28,492 nt of DNA, taken from positions 1 to 28,492 of IMG/VR virus record IMGVR_UViG_3300039037_000066, one strand, 5' to 3'. The notes below the pieces were generated by a model, which was given only the letters and a program-made list of their open reading frames with translations, was not told where the DNA came from and searched no databases. This DNA comes from a virus. This document shows positions 7,449-15,583 of the stretch, in pieces. The translations under genes were made by a program, and so were the position numbers. The first letter of the stretch is position 1; every line of letters starts with the position of its first letter.

Positions 7449-7823
7449 ATGGATTATAAAAGAGAGTACTACGAAAAGAATAAACATGTATACAAAGAAA
7501 GATATCAAAGAAAAAGAGAAGATTTAATTACTTATCAAACCAAGTGGAACAAAGAGAACACAGATAAGCGTAGAGCAATCTGTGCTAAAAGGAGAGCAAT
7601 GAAGATCCAAGCTACCCCTATGTGGGTAGACTATGATAAAATTAAAGAGATATATAAGGAAGCTAAGAGACTTGAAGAGTTAACAGGTATACAATTTCAT
7701 GTGGACCATATAGTACCACTGAATCATAAAGAAGTTTGTGGGTTACATTGTGAAGACAACCTACAGATACTAACAGCTATAGATAATATGAGAAAAGGAA
7801 ATGAGTTTAATGGAAGACAATAA
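7449..7823 (+). CDS. HNH endonuclease (124 aa)
   Basis: The N-terminal half (about residues 1-60) is strongly basic with many K, R, Y and E residues, likely a DNA-contacting helix region. The C-terminal half holds the HNH core: FHVDHIVPLNH, then GLHCEDNLQILTAIDNMRKGN, with the His-Asp-His, Asn and terminal Asn-containing helix in the expected order. The enzyme nicks or cuts DNA. It starts 8 bp after the RNA polymerase stop with GGGAATAGT before the ATG, and its end overlaps the next small gene. Stand-alone HNH genes like this often behave as homing elements inserted between phage genes; that is a possibility here because it lies beside an essential polymerase gene. Confidence 0.85.
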   Translation: MDYKREYYEKNKHVYKERYQRKREDLITYQTKWNKENTDKRRAICAKRRAMKIQATPMWVDYDKIKEIYKEAKRLEELTGIQFHVDHIVPLNHKEVCGLHCEDNLQILTAIDNMRKGNEFNGRQ

Positions 7824-8010
7824 GAAGAAAGACTACAACATCAACACACTACGAGGTGTAACTACCTTCACAGATGAAGAGGTATGTGAGACCCTAGGTA
7901 TCCCTATGGAATACGCTAACACACCTAAGATGATTGATGCTCAACTAGAGCGTGATGTATCTCCTGACTTACACGAAGAGATCAAACGTAGCCTAGCTAA
8001 GTACTTATAA
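7810..8010 (+). CDS. Small acidic/basic protein of unknown function (66 aa)
   Basis: The last gene of the + strand block. ATG 7810 (MEDNKKKDYNI) is preferred because AAGGA at 7795-7799 is only 1 base from the other ATG at 7801. The protein includes TFTDEEVCETLGIPMEY and ends EEIKRSLAKYL, with no recognised domain or membrane segment. The TDEEVCETLGIP stretch looks helix-rich. The stop TAA runs directly into the A tract of the convergent terminator. It overlaps the end of the HNH gene. Function unknown. Confidence 0.6.
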   Translation: MEDNKKKDYNINTLRGVTTFTDEEVCETLGIPMEYANTPKMIDAQLERDVSPDLHEEIKRSLAKYL

Positions 8011-8070
8011 AAAAAAAGACCCCCATCGGAATCCTATTAAGGAAACCTTTGGGGGTTTAATTTTTTTCTA
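8009..8070. terminator. Bidirectional intrinsic terminator between convergent blocks
   Basis: GACCCCC at 8018-8024 pairs with GGGGGTT at 8051-8057, with a shorter inner pairing (TCC with GGA) in the loop. On the + strand the stem is followed by TTTAATTTTTTT. Read from the - strand it is followed by a run of about ten T (the A tract at 8008-8017). The same hairpin can therefore stop both the replication transcript ending at 8010 and the late transcript ending at 8093. Confidence 0.9.
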
Positions 8071-8092
8071 CAGTGTTATTATTATTGTTTTA

Positions 8093-11000
8093 TTAGTGAG
8101 AGTAGTACTGGTATATTCTATTATTAGGGTCAAGTAGAATCTTAGCTAACTCTTTCTTATCCCTCTCAACAATACTAATCAGTTTATTCAAACGACTACT
8201 TGTATTCAACTCATAAAAGATACTCTGAATTAGTTTCTCGACTTGCTCTGGTTTAGCTGTAGTAGAACCTACAGGAATCCCTGAGTTTCTGATTAACTTA
8301 GAAGCTACACCTGCTTGCCACTTAAGACCTTCATCCTTTGTATCAAACTTAATATCAGTTAAATTCTTAAGCTTACTACCAAGTAGGGATACACCACTTT
8401 CCTTATCTAAGAAAGCAGCTACCATAGGGAAGTCTGAAAGATTGATAGTTCCATCAGGGTTCCTAGGTGCCTCTCTAAGTTTCTTCTTGAAGTTCTTATT
8501 AGAAGTTATCTGTGCTTCTTTAGCAGCTTGTAAGTAGCTCCACTCTAATGATATCTTAGCCCAGTTAGTATTCACTTCTTCTAATCCAGAGTGGAAGGAA
8601 GCAATGTCAAACTTAAAGGCATCATATATCTGGTGAACATAAGGGGTACCTGAAGAATCGAATGACATCTTCTTCCAAGAGTTACCTGTTACAGACTTAA
8701 CTACAGTAGCAGCATCAACAGCCTGTACTGGTCCAGGGATAACACCACCCCATGCCCAACCACCTACATCTACACTAGGTACATTTGTAGTAGGGTCAAC
8801 CCTAACTCTGGCTGCAGCAGATGTTGGTTTCTTACCGAACCTATCTACACCTACAGTTCTACCATCTACTTTAAAGCTACCTACTCTCTCTGTCATAGAG
8901 GGGTCTTCTACTAGGCCACCAAAGAATAACTTGTTACCTACAGGACCTTCAAGTACTAGTGGTTCATCATAGAGAGCATTAGCAAACGCCACACTTCTCA
9001 TTAACTTACGTGACTCAATACCTTTAGAACCCATCAGTTGTTCTACAGCTGGTAAGTATAAACGCATGAGACTATCTTGAAGGTTCTCAAGTTTCTGAGG
9101 GTTAGTTACAAAATACTCATAAGCTTCTGTAAATGCTACATCACTTGGGTTACTTGAGGTCTTACCTTTCTCAGCTAAGAACTGCATAGCTCCTACTATA
9201 TCTGGTTTAAAACTCTCAATCTCTTTACCATAACCAAAGGTCATTACCATTGCTTTATTAAGTGTACGGTAACCGAATAAACCTTTAGCGATAATACGGA
9301 TGTTAGCTAAAGAAGCTGACTCTTGACGGCCTTGTAGCTTCTCGTTGAGAGTTGCATTGAGATTACTCTCAAGGATATCTCTCATATCCATATCATCTTC
9401 CACAGCGTACACCTGGTCCTTACTTCTGTAAGCACCAACCATTAAAGCTATGTGTTCATCACCCATCATAACACCATTGATAGCAGGACCATTGGTCTTA
9501 CCATCTATAACAGGGTTAATGTAAGAGCGATACACAGGGTTGTCTGATCTCATAGCTTTCTGGAACTTAGAGAAATCAATAAGTCCATCGATAAACGAGA
9601 GACCATCTTCTCCTTTAGAACGGATAGCTTCAATCAACTCCTGATCAACATTAGGGTCTAGTTGCATCTGCTTAACTTGTGGGAAGCTAGGGTCAGTCAT
9701 AGGGATACCAGCAGCAATAGCTTCTGATATAACTTCTACTTCTTCATCTGTCATTGTGTTATCTAACACTTGAGATAATCTATCACCCCAAGCCTCATAC
9801 TTAGAGGCACCAGCTAATAGTTGTTGCTTACGTACAGAAGGAATGAACTGATCGATACTTGGGAACTTACCATTAGGGTCTCTAGTAGGGGAGATACCTA
9901 ACACTAGAGCATACGCTTGTAACGCAGTCTCATAGAACCTACCACCTTTCTTAATAGTCGTAGGCTTAACACTACCAGTAACAAAACGTACAGCCTTGGA
10001 GGTCGTAGGATTGAAGTGAGTTTGGTTAGGTGTTAAACGACCATTGAAAGATTGGAAGAAGTAAGTTAAGTAGTTAGCCTGCTTACGCTCTTGAGATATA
10101 CCATAAACATGTTGGGAGATAACTCTCTTTAGTTTACCGATCTCTTGGAAAGCATTGTAGTTAGAACCTTCGGGTTCATTGTTTTGCTTCGCTCTATACT
10201 CTGTTAGTTTATCTAAACCGAAGTTGTTGATAGTAGCAAAGGTATCTAGTAAAGGGTCTCTACCGTAGTTCTGAGGGTTATGATTAAGAGCAGGTAGGAT
10301 AGTAGATAGAAGTATCTTAAGTCTTTGTGGTAGTACCTTGTGGGCTACCTTACCTAAGTTCTCTCTAGCTTCTTCTTGTTCTTTAGATGTTACAGAACCC
10401 TTAGGTTTCTTACCTGATACATTCTTAGTGTACTGACTAATCTCACCTACAGATTTACCACGAGTGGGTGCTAGTTGAGTCCTAATAATCTTCTTAGGGA
10501 ACATTAGTTTACGTGTGGCTACTGCTTCAGGTGACAGTATCTGCTCTACAAAAGAAGGAGATGGGTTGAACACATATACATCTCTACCACCACTATCTTT
10601 TATCTTCTGTAACATGTTGTCAGGCATAGCCGCAGCGAACATCTCTTTACCAAACACACCTAGTACTGCTGCATCCTCAGGTGATAGGTCAAAGGTCTGA
10701 TCAGTAGGTAATCCTTTCTTCATATTATTAATACGTTGGAACTCTCTACCAATCTCTTGACCTAGCATAGTAGCATCATCACTACGTCGGATAGTTTCTA
10801 CTTGCTGTGAGACCTCCTCAGAAGCTCCCTGTTCAACGATCTCGCTTGGACCCTTAGGTAGTTCCACCCCACTTAAGATATCCTCTTCAGAGCGTCCTGC
10901 TAAACGATTAGCGAAGTAGTTTTCAGTTACCGCACCAATCACTTGACCGAACTCTGGGTTAATCTGTAGTGCAGAAGCAGAACCTTGTTGTAGGATATTG

Positions 11001-11587
11001 TAGTTAGCAGCACCTAGGGCTACTGCAATCTTACCAAAGTTACTTCCTTTGGCTACTGATGAACGTTCACCAGAGATTACAGCTTCAGCTACACGATTCA
11101 TACGTGACTCTACCCCACCATCCCCAGATATATTATCCTTCTCTACCTGAAACAAATTCCAAGTAGGTTGCTGATCAGTAAGGTTTTGAGTATCTAACTG
11201 TAATGGTTCTATACGACTACGCTCAAAGGTCTGGTCAACTTCTAGACCTCTCTCTAACCTTTGTTGTTCAGTCATATAAGGGTCTTCAGCTACACGCTGC
11301 ATCATCCTTTGTCGTTGATTCTCAACACGCATAGAAGCCTCTTGGTTAGCACGTTGCATTTCATCACGCTTTAACCTAGCTGCCTCTGCTCTAGCTGCTT
11401 GCTCTTGGTCAGGAGTAGGTTGTTCCAACTCCATCCCATCGAACATACCCTCAACTTGCTGTAGGAATGCCCCACCTACTGGTAGGGTATCCTCTTGTAT
11501 TTGCTCCACAGGAGTCTTGAGGATTCTATCAGGTACCCCCTCTTGAGGGGCAGGTACATTTCCTGATATGTTAACTCTTTTAGACAT
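8093..11587 (-). CDS. Candidate virion-associated single-subunit RNA polymerase (N4 vRNAP-like, 1164 aa)
   Basis: A large protein with single-subunit RNA polymerase motifs in order. SFNGR at 513-517, with FNP at 525-527, matches T7 DWRGR plus MFNPQ. VIDGKTNGP has the motif A Asp at D695. RTLNKAMVMTFGYG at 774-787 reproduces T7 R627, K631, M635, Y639 and G640 at identical spacing. GVIPGPVQAVD at 948-958 matches T7 GIAPNFVHSQD. HQIYDAF has the motif C Asp at D989. Residues 1-400 are Gln/Glu/Arg-rich and unlike T7. AAGGAATAATCT precedes the start. It lies last in the ejection-protein block, the place of the N4 virion RNA polymerase, so I infer that it is packaged and injected to start early transcription. 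A degenerate inactive homologue is less likely because all catalytic residues are kept. Confidence 0.72.
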   Translation of the reverse strand: MSKRVNISGNVPAPQEGVPDRILKTPVEQIQEDTLPVGGAFLQQVEGMFDGMELEQPTPDQEQAARAEAARLKRDEMQRANQEASMRVENQRQRMMQRVAEDPYMTEQQRLERGLEVDQTFERSRIEPLQLDTQNLTDQQPTWNLFQVEKDNISGDGGVESRMNRVAEAVISGERSSVAKGSNFGKIAVALGAANYNILQQGSASALQINPEFGQVIGAVTENYFANRLAGRSEEDILSGVELPKGPSEIVEQGASEEVSQQVETIRRSDDATMLGQEIGREFQRINNMKKGLPTDQTFDLSPEDAAVLGVFGKEMFAAAMPDNMLQKIKDSGGRDVYVFNPSPSFVEQILSPEAVATRKLMFPKKIIRTQLAPTRGKSVGEISQYTKNVSGKKPKGSVTSKEQEEARENLGKVAHKVLPQRLKILLSTILPALNHNPQNYGRDPLLDTFATINNFGLDKLTEYRAKQNNEPEGSNYNAFQEIGKLKRVISQHVYGISQERKQANYLTYFFQSFNGRLTPNQTHFNPTTSKAVRFVTGSVKPTTIKKGGRFYETALQAYALVLGISPTRDPNGKFPSIDQFIPSVRKQQLLAGASKYEAWGDRLSQVLDNTMTDEEVEVISEAIAAGIPMTDPSFPQVKQMQLDPNVDQELIEAIRSKGEDGLSFIDGLIDFSKFQKAMRSDNPVYRSYINPVIDGKTNGPAINGVMMGDEHIALMVGAYRSKDQVYAVEDDMDMRDILESNLNATLNEKLQGRQESASLANIRIIAKGLFGYRTLNKAMVMTFGYGKEIESFKPDIVGAMQFLAEKGKTSSNPSDVAFTEAYEYFVTNPQKLENLQDSLMRLYLPAVEQLMGSKGIESRKLMRSVAFANALYDEPLVLEGPVGNKLFFGGLVEDPSMTERVGSFKVDGRTVGVDRFGKKPTSAAARVRVDPTTNVPSVDVGGWAWGGVIPGPVQAVDAATVVKSVTGNSWKKMSFDSSGTPYVHQIYDAFKFDIASFHSGLEEVNTNWAKISLEWSYLQAAKEAQITSNKNFKKKLREAPRNPDGTINLSDFPMVAAFLDKESGVSLLGSKLKNLTDIKFDTKDEGLKWQAGVASKLIRNSGIPVGSTTAKPEQVEKLIQSIFYELNTSSRLNKLISIVERDKKELAKILLDPNNRIYQYYSH

Positions 11588-11597
11588 AGATTATTCC

Positions 11598-14500
11598 TTA
11601 TTCAAACGTCCATTTAATAGGGTGATAAAACGGACCTAGTGTTGCACGAGCTATATCTTTCCCTGCTCCTGGTGTATCACCTGATATGGCACCTGCTCCT
11701 GCACCTGCAAGTAATTCTAACTTACCTAGTGCTGGAGATTCACCGAGGGTAGTATTAAACAACCACTCTCCAGGACCATCTGAGCGTTGCTCATAGATAG
11801 GGAAGAACTGATTGAATACACGCTCAGGTGTACCCATTAATCCAGTAGCAAGTAAACCACGTTGTACAAACTCTGCTTCATCTAAGTACGGAGAACTCTC
11901 ACCAAATTTGATAAGGTCTTTTAGATACTGTGAGGCGAAGCCCATCATTACCATACCCATTACCATAGAGAATGTCTGATACTTCATAGCAGGACTACCA
12001 CGCTTAACGTACTCACCCCATAACCTAGGGATATGGTTAGCAGTAAATGTAGCCATGAAACCTTGGAACTGCATGAACAAAGCCATACGAGGATCTTGGT
12101 ACATCAAAGGACGGTTAGCTGATTGTGGCATAGCTACAGCTTCATTAATAAAGTTGAAGACAGCTTCTCTAATGATAGGAGCTACCTTACCTTCAGGCCC
12201 TTCCATTCTTAGTAATTCATCTAAACGGAAATCTCCAGAGTCATTACGAGTATCGTAGATACTTTCTTGTAAGTCTACTAGGAACTCTTTGTTTGTAGGG
12301 ATACCTAGGTTTCTTAACTTCTCTTCTGCTTCACGCCTAGCATTAGACCCATCATACTTATTATCTAATAGTATAGATAAGTTATCCATGATGTAGTCAC
12401 CTGCCATAGCCGCACGTGCTGCACGAGTAAAGTTAGTCCAACCTTGTAGACCTGTCCACTTAAAGTACTTAGTTAGGAAACGGTTATGCCAGTCATGTGT
12501 TTCAGTAACACCTGTTACACTAGCAGCACCTACTTCCCACTCATAGTAACCAGCTTGTTGAAGAAGACTAGAACCTAAAGTATTTCTTGTATCTAATCCA
12601 CCCTTAAACTTAACACCAGCAGGTACAGCACTACGAGGTAATCTACCAATCTCTAACATACCTTCATAAAGTGTACTAGCTAACTCCTTCCCCATCTTAT
12701 TAAGAAGCCCAGGTCTATCTTTAGTTCCAAAGATTTGATCTTTAGTAAGTCCACGGGTAGTTAACATAACTTCAATAAGAGAAGAGACTGTAGCTAAAGG
12801 TAGAGAAGTTACTGTTACAAATAACATAAAGTTCTTTTGGATAGCCTCAAGAGTTTTACCAGTATCTGATGTAGCACGTTTGTAGTTACCTGACTCAGCA
12901 GCTAAGTAGTTCTTCATTTGATAGGCTACCTTATCTACTTCTTCTTTAGGAACTCCTTCTGCTTCCATCTGGTCTAAGTAATGTGCAATGACTTCACCGT
13001 TAGTGCCTACGTATTTCTGGGTAGCTGTGTAACGAGCAGAGGATTTAGCAGCTTGAGATACGTTAGCAAATAAATCTTGCTCCATAAACTCAGAGAACTC
13101 TTTACGCTCTGCTAAGTTGAAGGTACGTCTCTTATGAGACCCAGGAGCGAACTCACCCTTAGTGATATCATAAGCTTCCTCAAGGGTACCTGAGTGTCCA
13201 TTGATAATCTCTTCAGTTAGTTCTGTTGCTTGTTCTTCAGTTAGTTTACCACCACCAGGTAAGTCTACCTTCATCAACTCCTTAATAAATCTATGTTTAT
13301 TTTTATAGACAGCTTTCTTATTGAGTGTCTTATAGCGGAGGAGGTAGTTGTCTAGCTTACCTAACTCTGGGTTAAACTGTTTCTGGTCATCATACATATT
13401 GTTAGAGAGTTTCTCTAGGTCTTCTACTAGCTGCTTAACTACTTCTACTTTAGATTGTTTTAAAGCAGGTACTGTTTTCTCATTACCAAATCTATCTTTA
13501 TAAGTAGAGTCGATAGTAAGTTTCTCAGGATCAAAAGCATCTTTAAATCCATTAGTAGCTTTCTCTACTTGGTTATAGAACTCATCACTGATATTCATCT
13601 CAGCACCATTGAATACATGGTTACCTTCATTGAGCTTAATGAAGTAATCGTTAGCTGTATATCTTAGAGTGTTCTTGTACTTAGTCATCTGGTGATGTTT
13701 AAAGTTCTCGAAGTGAGCACCACCATATACCTTCTGTAAACTACCATCAAACATAGAAGCTAATCTACGTGCTGCTTTAGATTTTCTTTGTAGTTCATGG
13801 TTGAAGATAAAGCGAGTAGACCCTTTCAATAATCTATAACCAGAAGTCATTACATCAATAGCTGAGTCTTTAAAACTTTTTTCTTTCTTAGAAGACTCAT
13901 GCTGCTCAGATCGAGAATCTAAAGAGTTGAAAGGTTCTTGTGCTGATTTTGCTTCTTTAACAAAGTCATCAATCGTAGGTGCAACTTCACGAGTACCTAT
14001 AATCTCCCCAGTAGTAGTATCAACTTCATTAATAATACGGACATCTTCACGTGCCCACTCAGTCTGTTCAGCTACATGGTTAGCATTCTCTCTTTCTAAA
14101 CCGTAGACTGCATTAGCCCATTGACCTGCATCCCAAGCAGCACCAGCAGTAGAGAAAGCCCCACCTAATGCACCACCTGATACGAAGCCATGTATAGCTC
14201 TATCCTGTACGTCCTTCCAATCGATAACCTGGTCACTACCTAAGTCAGCTGCGATAGCCGCAATAGATTCCTGGGTAGCTTCAGTGATACCTTCACCTGT
14301 TGCACCAAGACCTGCTCGCTTAAGAGCATCTATAGTAATCTTCTTAGCAGCAAGTTGTTCTTCAACAACCAGTGCAGAATCTTTAAGTAAGTCTACGAAC
14401 TGCGCTTTAGTAGAAGTAGATAAGAAGTTAGTAGCTTGTTGCTTAGTCATCCCTTGGGAATCCATAACTTTCTTAGTAGCTTCTTCAAAGAGTTTCTTAG

Positions 14501-15572
14501 TACCTACTCTAGATTTTATAGCTAGTCCGATAATCTTAAGACCGAAGATATCCAAAGCAACTTGGAGAGCACCAGCACCCATAGCATAAGCCGCTGATCT
14601 TTCTCCTTCTCCTGCTTCTTTAATTTGATCTCCCATTTCATTCCACACTTGACCAGTGTAGATAGAGACAGGGGCAAGAAGAGAAGCACCACCAGTCATA
14701 GGGATAGTAGCTCCAGCTCCAGCAGCGATAGCCAGGTACGGGATAGACATAGTTGCTAGGTTACCAAGATACTGAGCAGCATCCCCGAACCCATTGATGT
14801 CTTCATAGTCAGTTAAGATATTACCTTCATCACCTATACGAGCTTGTGCTCTATAAGAACCAGCAGTACCTTCACCTTCTAAGTAATCAACACCAGTCTT
14901 CTCACCAATCATTTCTAGTGTACCATATAGACCATCCTTAACACCTTCCATAGCGATATCCCAGGAAGCACCTAGCTGTCCTTTAGCCATTCCAGTATCT
15001 GTATCTATATTGTCGAATTCAAATAACGCACCTTCATCAGTAAAGTATTTACTCTGCTGACCAGGTAGTGTGCGTTTAACCTTATATCCTAAAACATTTT
15101 CACCAATGTCTTTATCTAGTTGTTCTTTAGCTAAATCAAACTCATCAATAGCGTAGTTATCATTAGACTTCATAGCCTCACGGTATAGGTATGACTCTGT
15201 AAGAGCAGCACCTTCATCGTACTGCCCTACAGGAGATAAGATACCAGAAGAAGCTAGAGCTTCAGAGAAGGAACGACCCTCCTCATTCACCAAGTCTACC
15301 ATAGTACGAGTACCAGTAGCATCTACTTCTCCTAGGTTAACAAGGTTAGTGAAGCCAAGGTCATTAGCAAGTTGAACGACTTGATCTGTAGTTAGGTCTC
15401 CACCTACCATACCTTCCTTACCTAACGTGTCTACCTCAGGAGCGTTCACTCCCCTAAGGCGATAGCCTTGACCCTTAGAATCATACAAGGTATCAGCATC
15501 GTAGAACGAATAATCTGTATCACCTAGACGATTAGGGTTTAGCTGTTCAGCCAAGTTTTCAATTGAAGCCAT
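11598..15572 (-). CDS. Large internal virion/ejection protein with N-terminal SNase-like domain (1324 aa)
   Basis: A 1324-aa protein preceded by AAGGAGAGGTCAA. Residues 20-115 resemble staphylococcal nuclease: YDADT (D25, D27), RLRGVNAPE (R38, N43, E46) and GTRTM (R89), followed by RSFSEALASSGIL. The catalytic R, E, R set is kept, while the Ca-binding Asp of the DtPE motif is Asn43. Hydrophobic segments follow near 270-310 (TMSIPYLAIAAGAGATIP and beyond), in the FMLFVTVTSLPLATVSSLIE region and in the MVMGMVMMGFASQYL region, as expected for a protein that inserts into the host envelope. The middle is long, charged and helical. It is the counterpart by size and position of the T7 gp15/gp16 ejection proteins. 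The gene lies between the GH108 protein and the candidate virion polymerase and is probably co-packaged with them. Confidence 0.7.
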   Translation of the reverse strand: MASIENLAEQLNPNRLGDTDYSFYDADTLYDSKGQGYRLRGVNAPEVDTLGKEGMVGGDLTTDQVVQLANDLGFTNLVNLGEVDATGTRTMVDLVNEEGRSFSEALASSGILSPVGQYDEGAALTESYLYREAMKSNDNYAIDEFDLAKEQLDKDIGENVLGYKVKRTLPGQQSKYFTDEGALFEFDNIDTDTGMAKGQLGASWDIAMEGVKDGLYGTLEMIGEKTGVDYLEGEGTAGSYRAQARIGDEGNILTDYEDINGFGDAAQYLGNLATMSIPYLAIAAGAGATIPMTGGASLLAPVSIYTGQVWNEMGDQIKEAGEGERSAAYAMGAGALQVALDIFGLKIIGLAIKSRVGTKKLFEEATKKVMDSQGMTKQQATNFLSTSTKAQFVDLLKDSALVVEEQLAAKKITIDALKRAGLGATGEGITEATQESIAAIAADLGSDQVIDWKDVQDRAIHGFVSGGALGGAFSTAGAAWDAGQWANAVYGLERENANHVAEQTEWAREDVRIINEVDTTTGEIIGTREVAPTIDDFVKEAKSAQEPFNSLDSRSEQHESSKKEKSFKDSAIDVMTSGYRLLKGSTRFIFNHELQRKSKAARRLASMFDGSLQKVYGGAHFENFKHHQMTKYKNTLRYTANDYFIKLNEGNHVFNGAEMNISDEFYNQVEKATNGFKDAFDPEKLTIDSTYKDRFGNEKTVPALKQSKVEVVKQLVEDLEKLSNNMYDDQKQFNPELGKLDNYLLRYKTLNKKAVYKNKHRFIKELMKVDLPGGGKLTEEQATELTEEIINGHSGTLEEAYDITKGEFAPGSHKRRTFNLAERKEFSEFMEQDLFANVSQAAKSSARYTATQKYVGTNGEVIAHYLDQMEAEGVPKEEVDKVAYQMKNYLAAESGNYKRATSDTGKTLEAIQKNFMLFVTVTSLPLATVSSLIEVMLTTRGLTKDQIFGTKDRPGLLNKMGKELASTLYEGMLEIGRLPRSAVPAGVKFKGGLDTRNTLGSSLLQQAGYYEWEVGAASVTGVTETHDWHNRFLTKYFKWTGLQGWTNFTRAARAAMAGDYIMDNLSILLDNKYDGSNARREAEEKLRNLGIPTNKEFLVDLQESIYDTRNDSGDFRLDELLRMEGPEGKVAPIIREAVFNFINEAVAMPQSANRPLMYQDPRMALFMQFQGFMATFTANHIPRLWGEYVKRGSPAMKYQTFSMVMGMVMMGFASQYLKDLIKFGESSPYLDEAEFVQRGLLATGLMGTPERVFNQFFPIYEQRSDGPGEWLFNTTLGESPALGKLELLAGAGAGAISGDTPGAGKDIARATLGPFYHPIKWTFE

Positions 15573-15583
15573 TTGACCTCTCC

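Noticed and set aside
14284-14589. 101-aa open frame on the + strand
   Set aside because: It lies wholly antisense to the 1324-aa virion gene, has no ribosome binding site context and no recognisable protein pattern.
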